A stretch of 64,000 nucleotides of DNA from Microbacterium murale (GTDB lineage Bacteria; Actinomycetota; Actinomycetes; Actinomycetales; Microbacteriaceae), in assembly GCF_014635185.1 (NCBI RefSeq), contig NZ_BMCM01000001.1, positions 744,001-808,000 of the forward strand, in the 5' to 3' direction. The notes under the pieces were generated by a model. It saw nothing but the letters and a program-made list of their open reading frames with translations. It did no database searches and was not told the origin of the DNA. A program made the translations under genes and the position numbers. This document shows, piece after piece, positions 24,813 through 33,126 of this stretch (within the stretch, counting starts at the first letter, position 1; each line of letters starts with the position of its first letter).

Positions 24813-25699
24813 GCGAACAGTCCTCTCGTCGTGCAGAGAATGAGCAGCAGGGTGATCGCGAAACCCACGGCGTAGTTGATGAAGAGGAAGCGGCGCCAGG
24901 CGCGGTTGACGTCGCCGGAATGCACGTCGTCCACGCGCAGATACGGTGCCGCGCTGATCAGGTACGGCAGTGCGGCGAGTGTGGCGAGGTTCGCCGGCCA
25001 CGGCGTGAGGAGCATGAGGAATCCGGCGACGGCCCACAGCACGAACGCGAACCAGACGGTCTTGGATGCGCCGAGCACGGTCGCGATCGATCCGATGCCG
25101 GCTTCGCGATCGGGCACGATGTCCTGCACCGCGCCGAACGCGTGGCTCGCCATGCCCCAGCAGAAGAACGAGGCCATCGTCACGGCGATCGGCGCGGTCA
25201 CCGTCGTGCCCGCGAGTGCCATCGCGTAGAGCGCGGGCGTGACGAAGTGGGTACTGGATGTGATCGAGTCGAGGAACGGGATCTCCTTGAACCGCAGGCC
25301 GCGCACGGAGTAGGCGACGACGGCGAACAGGCTCACCGCGAGCACCACCCATGAGATCGGCCGCTGCGCACCCATGATCAACAGCGCGATCACGAAGGGC
25401 GCGGCGAGCAGGCCCGAGGCGAGCAGTGTGACGCGGTGCAGCCGCGGCGGCAGCTTCGCCCCCTCGGCTCCGCCCTTGCGCGGATTGGCGAGGTCGGACT
25501 CGTAGTCGAAGACGTCGTTGATGCCGTACATCGCGAGGTTGTACGGCACCAGGAAGAACAGGGTGCCGACCACCAGCGCGATGTCCACGCGGCCGGTCGT
25601 GAGCAGATAGACCGCGGCGAACGGATAGGCCGTGTTGATCCAGCTCAGCGGGCGCGAGGCGGTGAGCAGCGTGCGGCTCGTCGAGATGATCTCAGGCAT
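24809..25699 (-). CDS. crtEb: Lycopene elongase, UbiA-family prenyltransferase
   Basis: A 296-residue membrane prenyltransferase with eight to nine helices. The UbiA motif YGINDVFDYESD binds the prenyl diphosphate through magnesium, and a second acidic motif is QDIVPDREAGIGS. In C50 carotenoid pathways CrtEb adds two C5 units to lycopene, giving flavuxanthin. The place next to crtYe/crtYf, which make the cyclic ends of decaprenoxanthin, supports the same role. The start overlaps crtYf by 8 bp. It is part of the carotenoid chain. Confidence 0.9.
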   Translation of the reverse strand: MPEIISTSRTLLTASRPLSWINTAYPFAAVYLLTTGRVDIALVVGTLFFLVPYNLAMYGINDVFDYESDLANPRKGGAEGAKLPPRLHRVTLLASGLLAAPFVIALLIMGAQRPISWVVLAVSLFAVVAYSVRGLRFKEIPFLDSITSSTHFVTPALYAMALAGTTVTAPIAVTMASFFCWGMASHAFGAVQDIVPDREAGIGSIATVLGASKTVWFAFVLWAVAGFLMLLTPWPANLATLAALPYLISAAPYLRVDDVHSGDVNRAWRRFLFINYAVGFAITLLLILCTTRGLFA

Positions 25700-26069
25700 C
25701 GCGACTCTCCTCTTGAGGGCGGGAGCGCCCGCGGGCGGCGGTGTCTCCGGCGCCGCTCTCGCCGGCGCCGCCGAGCATCTGCCAGACGCCGCTGAGCAGC
25801 AGGGCTCCGGCGACCGGGTAGAGCAGATCCTCGATCGGTATGAGTCCGAGGCGCACGCCCGAGATGTGCTCGACCCCGTAGTCGAAGAAGCCTGCCGTCA
25901 TCATCACGTTGTCGAAGATGACGGTGAGGATGACGAGGGATGCCGTGGCCACCGCCCAGGAGGACAGATACGTCGCAAGCGACCCGTGTCGTCGTGCGTG
26001 GGCAGCGCCGAGGACGAACACCAGGAGCGCGACTCCGATGAAGGGGAGCGACATGAGCAGATATGTCAT
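25692..26069 (-). CDS. crtYf: C50 carotenoid epsilon-cyclase subunit
   Basis: A 125-residue protein of three hydrophobic helices of the lycopene cyclase domain family (TIGR03462 type), half the size of fused cyclases. VRLGLIPIEDLLYP is the signature; the acidic residues there are needed for catalysis in homologues. It works as a heterodimer with CrtYe to cyclise flavuxanthin to decaprenoxanthin. The C-terminus is polar. Gene order crtYe-crtYf matches that of Corynebacterium glutamicum. The two genes overlap as ATGA. I assign Ye and Yf by order, and this could be reversed. Confidence 0.85.
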   Translation of the reverse strand: MTYLLMSLPFIGVALLVFVLGAAHARRHGSLATYLSSWAVATASLVILTVIFDNVMMTAGFFDYGVEHISGVRLGLIPIEDLLYPVAGALLLSGVWQMLGGAGESGAGDTAARGRSRPQEESRDA

Positions 26070-26407
26070 CGGCTGCTCCGCTTCGCCGGCCCGTGGCGTC
26101 GGTGTCGCAGATGCCGCCACCCGTTGAGAAGGATCAGCGTGAGGTAACCGAGGAAGACGAGGAAGATCAGTTCTTCGAGCGGGAACTCCGGAGCGAGGAC
26201 GATGCCGGTGGCCCAGCGCGAGTCGACGTGACGGAACACACCGAGGCTGATGCCCACCGCATCCCAGACGATGAAGAACCCGACGCCGATGAGCAGCACG
26301 GCCGCAGAGATCAGAGGCCTGCGCGCGAAGACCAGCCGGAAGCGCACATCGAGCAGGATGAGACACGCGAGGCTCACCAGCAGTGCTGCGGCGTAGACGA
26401 GATTCAC
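26066..26407 (-). CDS. crtYe: C50 carotenoid epsilon-cyclase subunit
   Basis: A 113-residue membrane protein with three helices. APEFPLEELIFLVFLGYL is the conserved catalytic segment of the lycopene cyclase domain (compare PIEDLLYP in the partner). The start is GTG at 26407, supported by CTGGAGGAACC directly before it; the stop of crtI overlaps as ATGA-like 4-bp junction. It pairs with CrtYf. Together with CrtEb it points to decaprenoxanthin or a close C50 carotenoid as end product. Confidence 0.85.
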   Translation of the reverse strand: MNLVYAAALLVSLACLILLDVRFRLVFARRPLISAAVLLIGVGFFIVWDAVGISLGVFRHVDSRWATGIVLAPEFPLEELIFLVFLGYLTLILLNGWRHLRHRRHGPAKRSSR

Positions 26408-27963
26408 GGTTCCTCCAGTGGCCCTGGAGAGTGGTCGCCCCTGACGTGCTTGAGCACGAGTTCGGCGCTGATGAGACACATGGGCAGTCCGACTCCCGGC
26501 ACCGACGTCGCGCCGGTGTAGTAGAGGCCGTCGACGCGTCGTGACCGCGTCACCCCGCGGAAGAAGGCGCTCTGGGCGAGTGTGTGCGCCGGCCCCAGGG
26601 CACTGCCGCGGAAGGTGTTGAACTCCGTGGCGAAATCCGCCGGCCCGAACGTGCGCCGCACGACGATGCGCGACTTCAGGTCGGGGATACCCGCCCACGT
26701 GCAGATCTGATCGATCGCGCGGTCTGCGACCAGGCGCACGAGCTCATCCCCGCATCCGTCGACGCCGCCGTGACCGATCTCGGTGTCGGCGGGGAGCGGT
26801 ACGAGGACGAACAGGTTCTCGTGTCCCTCCGGTGCCACGTCGCCGTCGGTGGCGCTCGGCTTGCACACGTACAGCGACGGCGCCTCTGGGATGCGGGTGG
26901 GCGATCCGAATATCGCGTCGAAGTTGTCGTGCCAGTCGTTCGAGAAGAACAGCGTGTGGTGGCGAAGCTGCGGCAGTTCTCCTTGCACGCCGAGCATGAC
27001 GAGCACAGCGCTGGGTCCGGACACCTGCGCGCCCCAGCGCTTCTCCGGATACGACCGGTCGGCGGGCTCGAGCAGCACCGTCTCGGTGTGATGCTCGTCG
27101 ATCGCCGAGACGACGATGTCGGCATAGAGCCGGTGCGCCTCGCCGTTGCGGGTGAACTCGACCGACCGCACCGCACCGTTCGCGCTCGAGATCGCCTGCA
27201 CATCGCTGCCGGCGAGGAGTTCGACCCCGCTCTCACGCGCGATGTCGACGAGTGAGGCGACGAACGCGCGGAAACCGCCCAAGGGATACTTCACACCATC
27301 GACGAGATCCATGTGGCTCATCAGGTGGTAGAGCGCCGGAGCGGCGAACGGCGACGTGCCGAGGAAGACAGCCGGATACGCGAGGATCTGCCGCAGACGC
27401 AGGTCTTGGAATCGGCGTGCGGCGAACGACCACAGCGATCGGGTCAGCAGCGGGAGCACGGCGGGCGCAGCCGCCAACACGTCTCCCGAGGTGAAATCGC
27501 GCCACGAAGAGAACGGGTTGTAGAGGAAGGAGCGCACCGCCGCGCGATACGTCTTCGTCGCGGACGCGAGGTACGTGCGGATCCGGCCTCCGGCCCCGCT
27601 CTCCCGGCTCTCGAAGAGATCGGCGACGGCGCGCTCCCCCGCCGGTACGTCGATGGCCTCTTCCGGCTGGTGGCCTGCCGGCTCGCCGTAGATGCGGTAG
27701 CCCGGCTGGAGCGGCACGAGGTCCAGTTGCTCCGCGGTGGTGGTCCCGACCATCCGGTAGAAATGCTCGAACACCTCCGGCATCAGGTACCACGACGGCC
27801 CGGTGTCGAACGTGAAGCCGTCCTTCTCCCACACGCCCGCGCGGCCGCCGAACTCGCCGTTCTTCTCGAGGAGGGTCACATCGTGCCCGTCACGCGCGAG
27901 CAGGCACGCGGCGGCCAGGCCGCTCACGCCTCCGCCGACGACGACGACCCTCTTGCCCCTCAC
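26404..27963 (-). CDS. crtI: Phytoene desaturase
   Basis: A 519-residue flavoenzyme that introduces four double bases' worth of desaturation into phytoene to give lycopene. The FAD-binding N-terminus is VVVVGGGVSGLAAACLLARDG followed by LEKNGEFGGRAG. The carotenoid signature near the C-terminus is YYTGATSVPGVGLPMCLIS. Length and both motifs match bacterial CrtI. The enzyme acts at the membrane. It overlaps crtB upstream and crtYe downstream, so it is co-translated with the rest of the chain. Confidence 0.95.
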   Translation of the reverse strand: MRGKRVVVVGGGVSGLAAACLLARDGHDVTLLEKNGEFGGRAGVWEKDGFTFDTGPSWYLMPEVFEHFYRMVGTTTAEQLDLVPLQPGYRIYGEPAGHQPEEAIDVPAGERAVADLFESRESGAGGRIRTYLASATKTYRAAVRSFLYNPFSSWRDFTSGDVLAAAPAVLPLLTRSLWSFAARRFQDLRLRQILAYPAVFLGTSPFAAPALYHLMSHMDLVDGVKYPLGGFRAFVASLVDIARESGVELLAGSDVQAISSANGAVRSVEFTRNGEAHRLYADIVVSAIDEHHTETVLLEPADRSYPEKRWGAQVSGPSAVLVMLGVQGELPQLRHHTLFFSNDWHDNFDAIFGSPTRIPEAPSLYVCKPSATDGDVAPEGHENLFVLVPLPADTEIGHGGVDGCGDELVRLVADRAIDQICTWAGIPDLKSRIVVRRTFGPADFATEFNTFRGSALGPAHTLAQSAFFRGVTRSRRVDGLYYTGATSVPGVGLPMCLISAELVLKHVRGDHSPGPLEEP

Positions 27964-28841
27964 CGGCGAGCTTTCATCGCTAGGGCGCGCACAAGGATCC
28001 GCGCCTTGACGGGATCGGGCACGCGCACCCTGGTCGTCATCAGCACCGAGGCAGGTGCCGCATCGATGCGGTCGGCGAGCTCACCGAACATGGCCCTCGC
28101 GGCCCAGACCGCGGGTCGGCACGAGGGGTGGAGGAGCGGGATGGACGCATCGGCCACGCGGAGATCCTCCCGGATGGATGCGACGGCCTCAGACTTCGAC
28201 GCCTCGCTGAGCGTCGGCGCGGGACCGGCCGGAGCCGCGGCCGGAAGGTAGGTGCGTCCGAGCTCATCGTGATCGCCCGCGAAGTCGCGCAGGAAATTGA
28301 CCTTCTGGAAGGCCGCCCCCAGGCGGCGAGCGCCCTCCTGGAGTCGTTCGCGCTCACTCTCGTCGCGAACCACCCCGGCCTCGAACACGGCCAGGCACAT
28401 GAGGCCGACGACCTCGGCTGATCCGTGGATGTACTCGTCGAGCTGGGCCTCATCGAACACGCCCGCCTCGATATCTCTGCGCATCGAGGCGAAGAACGGC
28501 CCGCACAGGTCCATGCCGATCCCGTGCGCACGGGCAGTCACCGCGAAGGCATGCACGACGAGGTTCGTGCTGAAGCCCAGCCTCAGTCCGCGTTCCGTCT
28601 CGGCCTCGAGATCGTCCAGCATCGCCGCTCGCGCCTCGCGGTCGACTCCTGCGGCCTCGGCGGGCCCATCGACCAGTTCGTCGGCGATGCGCACGAGCGC
28701 GTAGATGCGTGCGATGTGATCGCGCACCGAGCCAGGGAGGAGACGACTCGCCCAGCCGAACGACGTCGAGTAGCGACGGATGACGACGCGCGCGCTGACG
28801 TTCGCAGTCGCGGTGTAGAGGGCGAGGTCGGTCGAATTCAT
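27960..28841 (-). CDS. crtB: Phytoene synthase
   Basis: A 293-residue trans-isoprenyl diphosphate synthase (squalene/phytoene type) that joins two geranylgeranyl diphosphates to phytoene. The first aspartate motif is RIADELVD and the second is RDFAGDHDELGRTYLP. The pattern YSTSFGWASRLLP precedes them, as usual. ATG at 28841 overlaps the crtE stop as ATGA, and the protein then begins MNSTDLALYTATA as expected. This is the committed step of the carotenoid branch. Confidence 0.94.
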   Translation of the reverse strand: MNSTDLALYTATANVSARVVIRRYSTSFGWASRLLPGSVRDHIARIYALVRIADELVDGPAEAAGVDREARAAMLDDLEAETERGLRLGFSTNLVVHAFAVTARAHGIGMDLCGPFFASMRRDIEAGVFDEAQLDEYIHGSAEVVGLMCLAVFEAGVVRDESERERLQEGARRLGAAFQKVNFLRDFAGDHDELGRTYLPAAAPAGPAPTLSEASKSEAVASIREDLRVADASIPLLHPSCRPAVWAARAMFGELADRIDAAPASVLMTTRVRVPDPVKARILVRALAMKARR

Positions 28842-29902
28842 GAGGTCCGCGCATCGCATGTCGAAACCAGGTCGACCAGCTGGTGGATCATCGCGGTCGG
28901 CAGATGCGACTCGCGGATCAACCGGTGCACCTCGTCGCACCGTTCGGAGATGAGTGACTCGACGAACAGCAGGGCGCCGGATTCCTCGATGACGCGGCGA
29001 AGGCTCTCCGCCTCGGAGGCGCCCATCTCGTCGTCGCCGAAGTACGGCGCGACCGTGGCCCAGGCGGCGTCCGAACGCGCATACGAGATCAGAAGAGTCT
29101 CCTTCCCCTCGCGCAGATCGCCGAAGGTGGACTTTCCGGTCTCACGCTCGTCGCCGAACACTCCGAGGACGTCGTCGCGCAGCTGGTAGATCACACCGAT
29201 GCGACGAGCGATCACCGTCAACTCGTCGACGACGCGCGACGGCGCTCCGGCGAGAACTGCAGCGAGGGTGAGCGGCGCCTGGAACGAATAGGCTGCGGTC
29301 TTCTGATCGACCATGGCCAGCACGTCTTCCGAAGTCGCGGACTCCAGCTGCAGGCTGAGCCAGACATCGTGGTGCTCACCTGCCGCGCTCTCGAAGACGG
29401 TCTCGTCGAAGATGTCGAGCACGGTCCGCCTTCGACTCTCGTCCACGTCGATCCCGGCGAGCACGGAATGCGCGAGGGTGAGCATGAGATCGCCTGCAAG
29501 CAGCGATGACGCTTCTCCCCAGGCGTGCGCCTCACGCCTGCTCGCTCCGCGCAGCAGCGCCTCGGATGCGAATCTGCCGGTGATGTTCATCTCGCCGCGT
29601 CGGACCAGATCCCGGTCGATGACGTCGTCGTGGATCACGAGCGCGACATGAAGCAGCTCGATGGCGCAGGCAGCGTCGACAGCCGCGCGCTCGTCGGTAC
29701 CGCCGAGCGCGCGATACGCGTCCAGCAGCAGTCGCGGACGCACCTTCTTGCCGCCGAGCGCCATGCGCTCCAGTGCATTCCAGAGCTGCGCATAGGGCGT
29801 CGAGAACGCACGCGAGTGCTCTTTCCTCCTGGCGACGAGTTCGGTGAGCCTCGTGTCGAAAGCGGCAGTGACATCATCGACGCCGACGGCGCTGTCACGC
29901 AT
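28838..29902 (-). CDS. crtE: Geranylgeranyl diphosphate synthase (polyprenyl synthetase)
   Basis: A 354-residue all-trans prenyltransferase of the IdsA/CrtE type. It elongates dimethylallyl diphosphate with isopentenyl units to C20. The first Asp-rich motif is IHDDVIDRD, the second is YQLRDDVLGVFGDE, and GGKKVRPRLLL binds the substrate diphosphate. The ATG at 29902 is chosen as the nearest to the conserved domain and overlaps idi by 8 bp. The gene supplies crtB downstream; the product may also feed menaquinone. Confidence 0.93.
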   Translation of the reverse strand: MRDSAVGVDDVTAAFDTRLTELVARRKEHSRAFSTPYAQLWNALERMALGGKKVRPRLLLDAYRALGGTDERAAVDAACAIELLHVALVIHDDVIDRDLVRRGEMNITGRFASEALLRGASRREAHAWGEASSLLAGDLMLTLAHSVLAGIDVDESRRRTVLDIFDETVFESAAGEHHDVWLSLQLESATSEDVLAMVDQKTAAYSFQAPLTLAAVLAGAPSRVVDELTVIARRIGVIYQLRDDVLGVFGDERETGKSTFGDLREGKETLLISYARSDAAWATVAPYFGDDEMGASEAESLRRVIEESGALLFVESLISERCDEVHRLIRESHLPTAMIHQLVDLVSTCDARTS

Positions 29903-30476
29903 GCTCGCGCTCCCCAGCGCCACGGCCGACGCCGTTGTCGTGCCCGCCACCGGGAAGATGCGGCAGAACCTGTGGAAGGTGCTCCACGAGCCAAGGGCTG
30001 AAGGCCCATGGGGCCTTGGCGGCTGCGAGCGCGAGTTCGGATGCCGTCGTCCACTGCGCCTGTGCGACCTCATCCGGATTCAACGAGAGGTCGGACGCCG
30101 CCCTGGCGATGAAGACCGGGCAGTGCTCGTTCTCCTGGATGCCGGAGGCATCGCGCGCGACGTAGCCGAACTCCGGTGCCACGCACTCGATCATATCGAC
30201 TGAGAGGCCGAGTTCGAATGCTGCCCGACGGCGGACGGCATCCTCCATGCTCTCGTCAGGAGCCGGATGACCGCAGAACGAGTTCGTCCACACCCCCGGC
30301 CAGGTCTGCTTCGTCAGCGCTCGCCTGGTCACGAGAAGGCGGCCTTCGGTGTCGACAACATGACAGGAGAAGGCGAGATGCCGAGGTGTCGATGTGCCAT
30401 GAGTGCTCGCCTTGCTCTGCGTACCCACCCGGGTGCCTGCATCGTCCACCAGAACGACCATCTCCACTGCACTCAC
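29895..30476 (-). CDS. idi: Isopentenyl-diphosphate delta-isomerase, type I
   Basis: A Nudix-fold isomerase of about 193 residues that interconverts isopentenyl and dimethylallyl diphosphate. Catalytic Cys is in TNSFCGHP and catalytic Glu in IQENEHCPVF; metal ligands include HLAFSCHVV and the CGHPAPDES region. The first gene of the leftward chain, it sits 43 bp from a divergent MarR gene. Start codons GTG 30476, GTG 30467 and ATG 30461 are all possible; a promoter-like TTATGA-17-TAGCTA places transcription start a few bases before the first, which favours 30476. Confidence 0.9.
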   Translation of the reverse strand: MSAVEMVVLVDDAGTRVGTQSKASTHGTSTPRHLAFSCHVVDTEGRLLVTRRALTKQTWPGVWTNSFCGHPAPDESMEDAVRRRAAFELGLSVDMIECVAPEFGYVARDASGIQENEHCPVFIARAASDLSLNPDEVAQAQWTTASELALAAAKAPWAFSPWLVEHLPQVLPHLPGGGHDNGVGRGAGEREHA

Positions 30477-30486
30477 CCCATTTTCG

Positions 30487-30517
30487 TTAGCTAAGCGAGA
30501 GTTCAACTTATCATAAG
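30487..30517. promoter_or_regulatory. Palindromes between idi and crtR, candidate CrtR operators
   Basis: Two perfect palindromes lie in the 43-bp divergent gap: TTAGCTAA (30487-30494) and CTTATCATAAG (30507-30517). They coincide with the likely -10 and -35 of the carotenoid promoter (TAGCTA and TTATGA on the minus strand, 17 bp apart). TATCAT at 30509-30514 would be a -10 for the MarR gene, placing its transcript start on its ATG. One bound repressor dimer per site could shut off both directions. Confidence 0.55.
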
Positions 30518-30519
30518 AA

Positions 30520-31083
30520 ATGTATGCTGAAACAGTGCCAGATCCGAAGCGCGACGTCCCCGAAGACGCCGGCATGCGCTATTTCTCCCGTGATTCAGAC
30601 CTGGCGGATCGCTCACATCTGACCGAAGCCGATGTCGACCAGTGCGTCAGGGTCATGGAGGCGCTGCGCGGATGGCAGGAGGCCGCCCGAACGCTCTCGG
30701 AGGCGTCGAAGCGGTACATGAAGCTCAACGAAAGCGACATGCGCGCGATTCGGATGATCATCCGCGCGCAGCAGCAGGGACAGGTCGTCACTCCGAAGGA
30801 CATCGCCCGCGAGGTGGGCATCTCGAGCGCGTCGACGACGAAGCTGGTCGATCGACTGGTCGCAGGGGGCCACCTGGTTCGCACGCAGCATCCGAGCGAC
30901 CGTCGCACCGTCTGCATCGAAGTCACCGAATCCACCCGGATCTCCGCCCACGAGACGATCGGGCGCCAGCACGCACGCCGCTTCGCCGCCGCCGCCGCGA
31001 TGTCGCCCGAAGACCGGGATGCGGTGATCCGCTTCCTCACAGCGCTCAGCGAGGCAGACGAGCCTCAGGGCGAGCTCGCCTGA
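30520..31083 (+). CDS. crtR: MarR-family regulator, CrtR-like
   Basis: A 187-residue MarR protein. Helix-turn-helix and wing: TPKDIAREVGISSASTTKLVDRLVAGGHLVRTQHPSDRRTVCIEVT. About 45 residues precede the core. In Corynebacterium glutamicum, a divergently encoded MarR protein (CrtR) represses the crt operon and is released by geranylgeranyl diphosphate; gene position here is the same. The ATG has no ribosome binding site, and TATCAT ends 6 bp upstream, so a leaderless mRNA is likely. Calling it CrtR rests on position and family, not on a sequence comparison. Confidence 0.82.
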   Translation: MYAETVPDPKRDVPEDAGMRYFSRDSDLADRSHLTEADVDQCVRVMEALRGWQEAARTLSEASKRYMKLNESDMRAIRMIIRAQQQGQVVTPKDIAREVGISSASTTKLVDRLVAGGHLVRTQHPSDRRTVCIEVTESTRISAHETIGRQHARRFAAAAAMSPEDRDAVIRFLTALSEADEPQGELA

Positions 31084-31117
31084 GCGTCAGCGGAATTTCC
31101 GGTGCAATGATGGAAAC

Positions 31118-31924
31118 GTGGCCGCCCCTCTCGCTGAACTGACCCGCATGCCGAATCCGCAGCTCGTGTATGCCGCTGACGGCACGCGGCTCGCGACCTA
31201 CACCTGGGGCGACATCGATGCCCCAGTCGTCGTGATCGTGCACGGCTTCGCGTCCAACGCACGCGACAACTGGGTCCTCACCGGATGGGTGCGCGACCTC
31301 ACGCAGGCGGGTTATCGGGTGCTCGCGCTCGATCAGCGCGGTCACGGAGCCAGCGACAAGCCGCACGAAGCCTCGGCGTACGCCATCCGCACGCTCGCGA
31401 CCGATGTGGAGACGGTCATGGACGTCTACCTCGTCGAAGAGGCGGTCTACGTCGGATACTCGCTCGGAGCCAGGGTCGGCTGGGAGGTCGTGCGCGATCT
31501 TCCGCAGCGCATCTCCCGCGCGGTGCTCGGCGGTGTTCCGGACGGCATCCCGCTCGAGCGCCTCGACGTCGACCAGGTGCGCGCGTACGTCGATCACGGC
31601 GAGCCGGTGCAAGATCAGACGACGAAGAACTACATCGCCCTGACCGAGCGCGTCGCCGGCAATGATCTGAACTCACTTCTCGCGCTGGCCGAGGGGATGC
31701 GCCAGACGCGCACCGTCGACCCCGACCCGTCGAACGCACCGACCCGCCCGATCCTGTTCGCGACGGGATCGAAGGATGCCATCATCGAGGGCTCCCGGGC
31801 CCTGGCGGATGCCGCGCCGCACGGCCGGTTCTTCGAGATCCCCGAGCGGAATCACTTCAACGCGCCGGGCTCCCGCGCGTTCAAGGACGCCGCACTGGCG
31901 TTCCTCGGCGAAGCCGACGACTGA
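31118..31924 (+). CDS. Alpha/beta hydrolase
   Basis: A 268-residue serine hydrolase. Nucleophile Ser115 is in VGYSLGARVG, the oxyanion region is VHGFASN, Asp is in ATGSKDAII and His in ERNHFNAPGS. It begins with GTG at 31118, 34 bp after the MarR stop. This is a general fold used for esterases, lipases and C-C hydrolases. The order crtR then hydrolase hints at co-transcription with the regulator, but a link to carotenoids is only inference. There is no signal peptide. Confidence 0.85.
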   Translation: MAAPLAELTRMPNPQLVYAADGTRLATYTWGDIDAPVVVIVHGFASNARDNWVLTGWVRDLTQAGYRVLALDQRGHGASDKPHEASAYAIRTLATDVETVMDVYLVEEAVYVGYSLGARVGWEVVRDLPQRISRAVLGGVPDGIPLERLDVDQVRAYVDHGEPVQDQTTKNYIALTERVAGNDLNSLLALAEGMRQTRTVDPDPSNAPTRPILFATGSKDAIIEGSRALADAAPHGRFFEIPERNHFNAPGSRAFKDAALAFLGEADD

Positions 31925-31975
31925 CCTCGACCTCGGCCGGCGCATCGCCATCGGCATCCGGTCTACGCTCGGATC

Positions 31976-33025
31976 ATGACCACTGTGATCCCCGCCATCG
32001 TCGCGCCCTCCGCCACCGAGCCGCTCTTCGTCGGCACGATCGAACGCCGCGACGTCGGCGCGAAGGACGTGCGCATCGACATCCGCTGGGCTGGCATCTG
32101 CCACTCCGACATCCACACCGTGCAGGGCGATTGGGGCGCGCAGCAGTACCCGCTGACGGTCGGACACGAGATCGCCGGCACCGTGGTCGAGATCGGCTCC
32201 GAGGTGACGAAGTTCGCAGTCGGCGACCGCGTGGGTGTCGGATGCCTCGTGAACTCGTGCGGCGAGTGCGAGAACTGCGCAGCCGGCAGCGAGCAGCACT
32301 GCCTGAAGGGCGCGATCGGCACCTACGGCGCCACCGACGTCGACGGCACGATCACGCAGGGCGGATACTCCACCGGCGTCGTCGTCACCGAGGACTTCGT
32401 GCTCCGGTTGCCGGAGGCGATCCCCTACGAGAAGGCCGCTCCCCTGCTGTGCGCGGGCATCACGACATACTCGCCGCTGCGGCACTGGAACGCCGGTCCC
32501 GGCACGCGGGTCGCCGTGGTCGGTCTCGGCGGACTCGGTCACATGGCCGTCAAGATCGCACACGCCATGGGCGCCGAGGTCACAGTGCTGTCGCGCTCGC
32601 TGAGCAAGAAGGACGACGCGCTCGCGCTCGGCGCTGACCACTACTTCGCCACCGAAGACCCGGAGACATTCCGGTCGCTGCGATCGAGCTTCGACCTGAT
32701 CATCAACTCCGTCTCCGCCGCGATCGACATCAACGCATACCTGAAGCTGCTGGCGATGGACGGCACGCTGGTGAATGTGGGCGCACCTGCCGAACCCATG
32801 TCGGTGAGCGTCGGAACACTGATCGGCGGTCGTCGCTCGTTCGCCGGATCGAACATCGGCGGCATCGCCGAGACGCAGGAGATGCTCGACTTCTGCGCCG
32901 AGCACGGCATCGCACCAGAGATCGAGATCACCTCGGCCGATCAGGTCAATGAGGCGTGGGCCAGGGTGCTGGCATCGGATGTGCGCTACCGGTTCGTGAT
33001 CGACATCGAGACGCTGACGGCCTGA
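31976..33025 (+). CDS. NAD(P)-dependent zinc alcohol dehydrogenase (YahK/cinnamyl type)
   Basis: A 349-residue medium-chain dehydrogenase. Catalytic zinc: Cys42 (ICHSD), His64-Glu65 (GHEIAG). Structural zinc is complete with Cys95, Cys98, Cys101 and Cys109, unlike the first dehydrogenase in this window. Rossmann motif: [13 protein letters not shown]. The YahK/CAD branch reduces aldehydes such as those from aromatic or branched chains with NADPH. The gene stands alone between the hydrolase and the LacI operon. Substrate not known. Confidence 0.9.
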   Translation: MTTVIPAIVAPSATEPLFVGTIERRDVGAKDVRIDIRWAGICHSDIHTVQGDWGAQQYPLTVGHEIAGTVVEIGSEVTKFAVGDRVGVGCLVNSCGECENCAAGSEQHCLKGAIGTYGATDVDGTITQGGYSTGVVVTEDFVLRLPEAIPYEKAAPLLCAGITTYSPLRHWNAGPGTRVAVVGLGGLGHMAVKIAHAMGAEVTVLSRSLSKKDDALALGADHYFATEDPETFRSLRSSFDLIINSVSAAIDINAYLKLLAMDGTLVNVGAPAEPMSVSVGTLIGGRRSFAGSNIGGIAETQEMLDFCAEHGIAPEIEITSADQVNEAWARVLASDVRYRFVIDIETLTA

Positions 33026-33032
33026 CGCGCCA

Positions 33033-33062
33033 TTGACACCGATCATCAAACCGGTTTACACT
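33033..33062 (+). promoter_or_regulatory. Probable promoter of the LacI-controlled sugar operon
   Basis: TTGACA (33033-33038) and TACACT (33057-33062), spaced 18 bp, precede the LacI gene. The first operator lies in the spacer and touches the -10, the second lies at the expected transcription start. Confidence 0.6.
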
Positions 33063-33078
33063 TTCGTCAAACCGGTTC
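33048..33078. promoter_or_regulatory. Two LacI-family operators (AAACCGGTTT type)
   Basis: TCAAACCGGTTTACAC and TCAAACCGGTTCACAC repeat with 21-bp spacing, their palindromic cores at 33048-33057 and 33069-33078. CG-centred palindromes of this type are typical LacI/GalR-family sites, and two helical turns put both on the same face of the DNA. The likely ligand of the operators is the LacI protein encoded 49 bp downstream. Confidence 0.75.
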
Positions 33079-33126
33079 ACACGCGCCTCGATGCGAGTGC
33101 TCCGGTCACAGCTACGAGGAGGTGGC

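Noticed and set aside
24920-25354. Frames antisense to crtEb with many His/Glu residues
   Set aside because: Complement of a membrane-protein gene, a known source of polar shadow frames.
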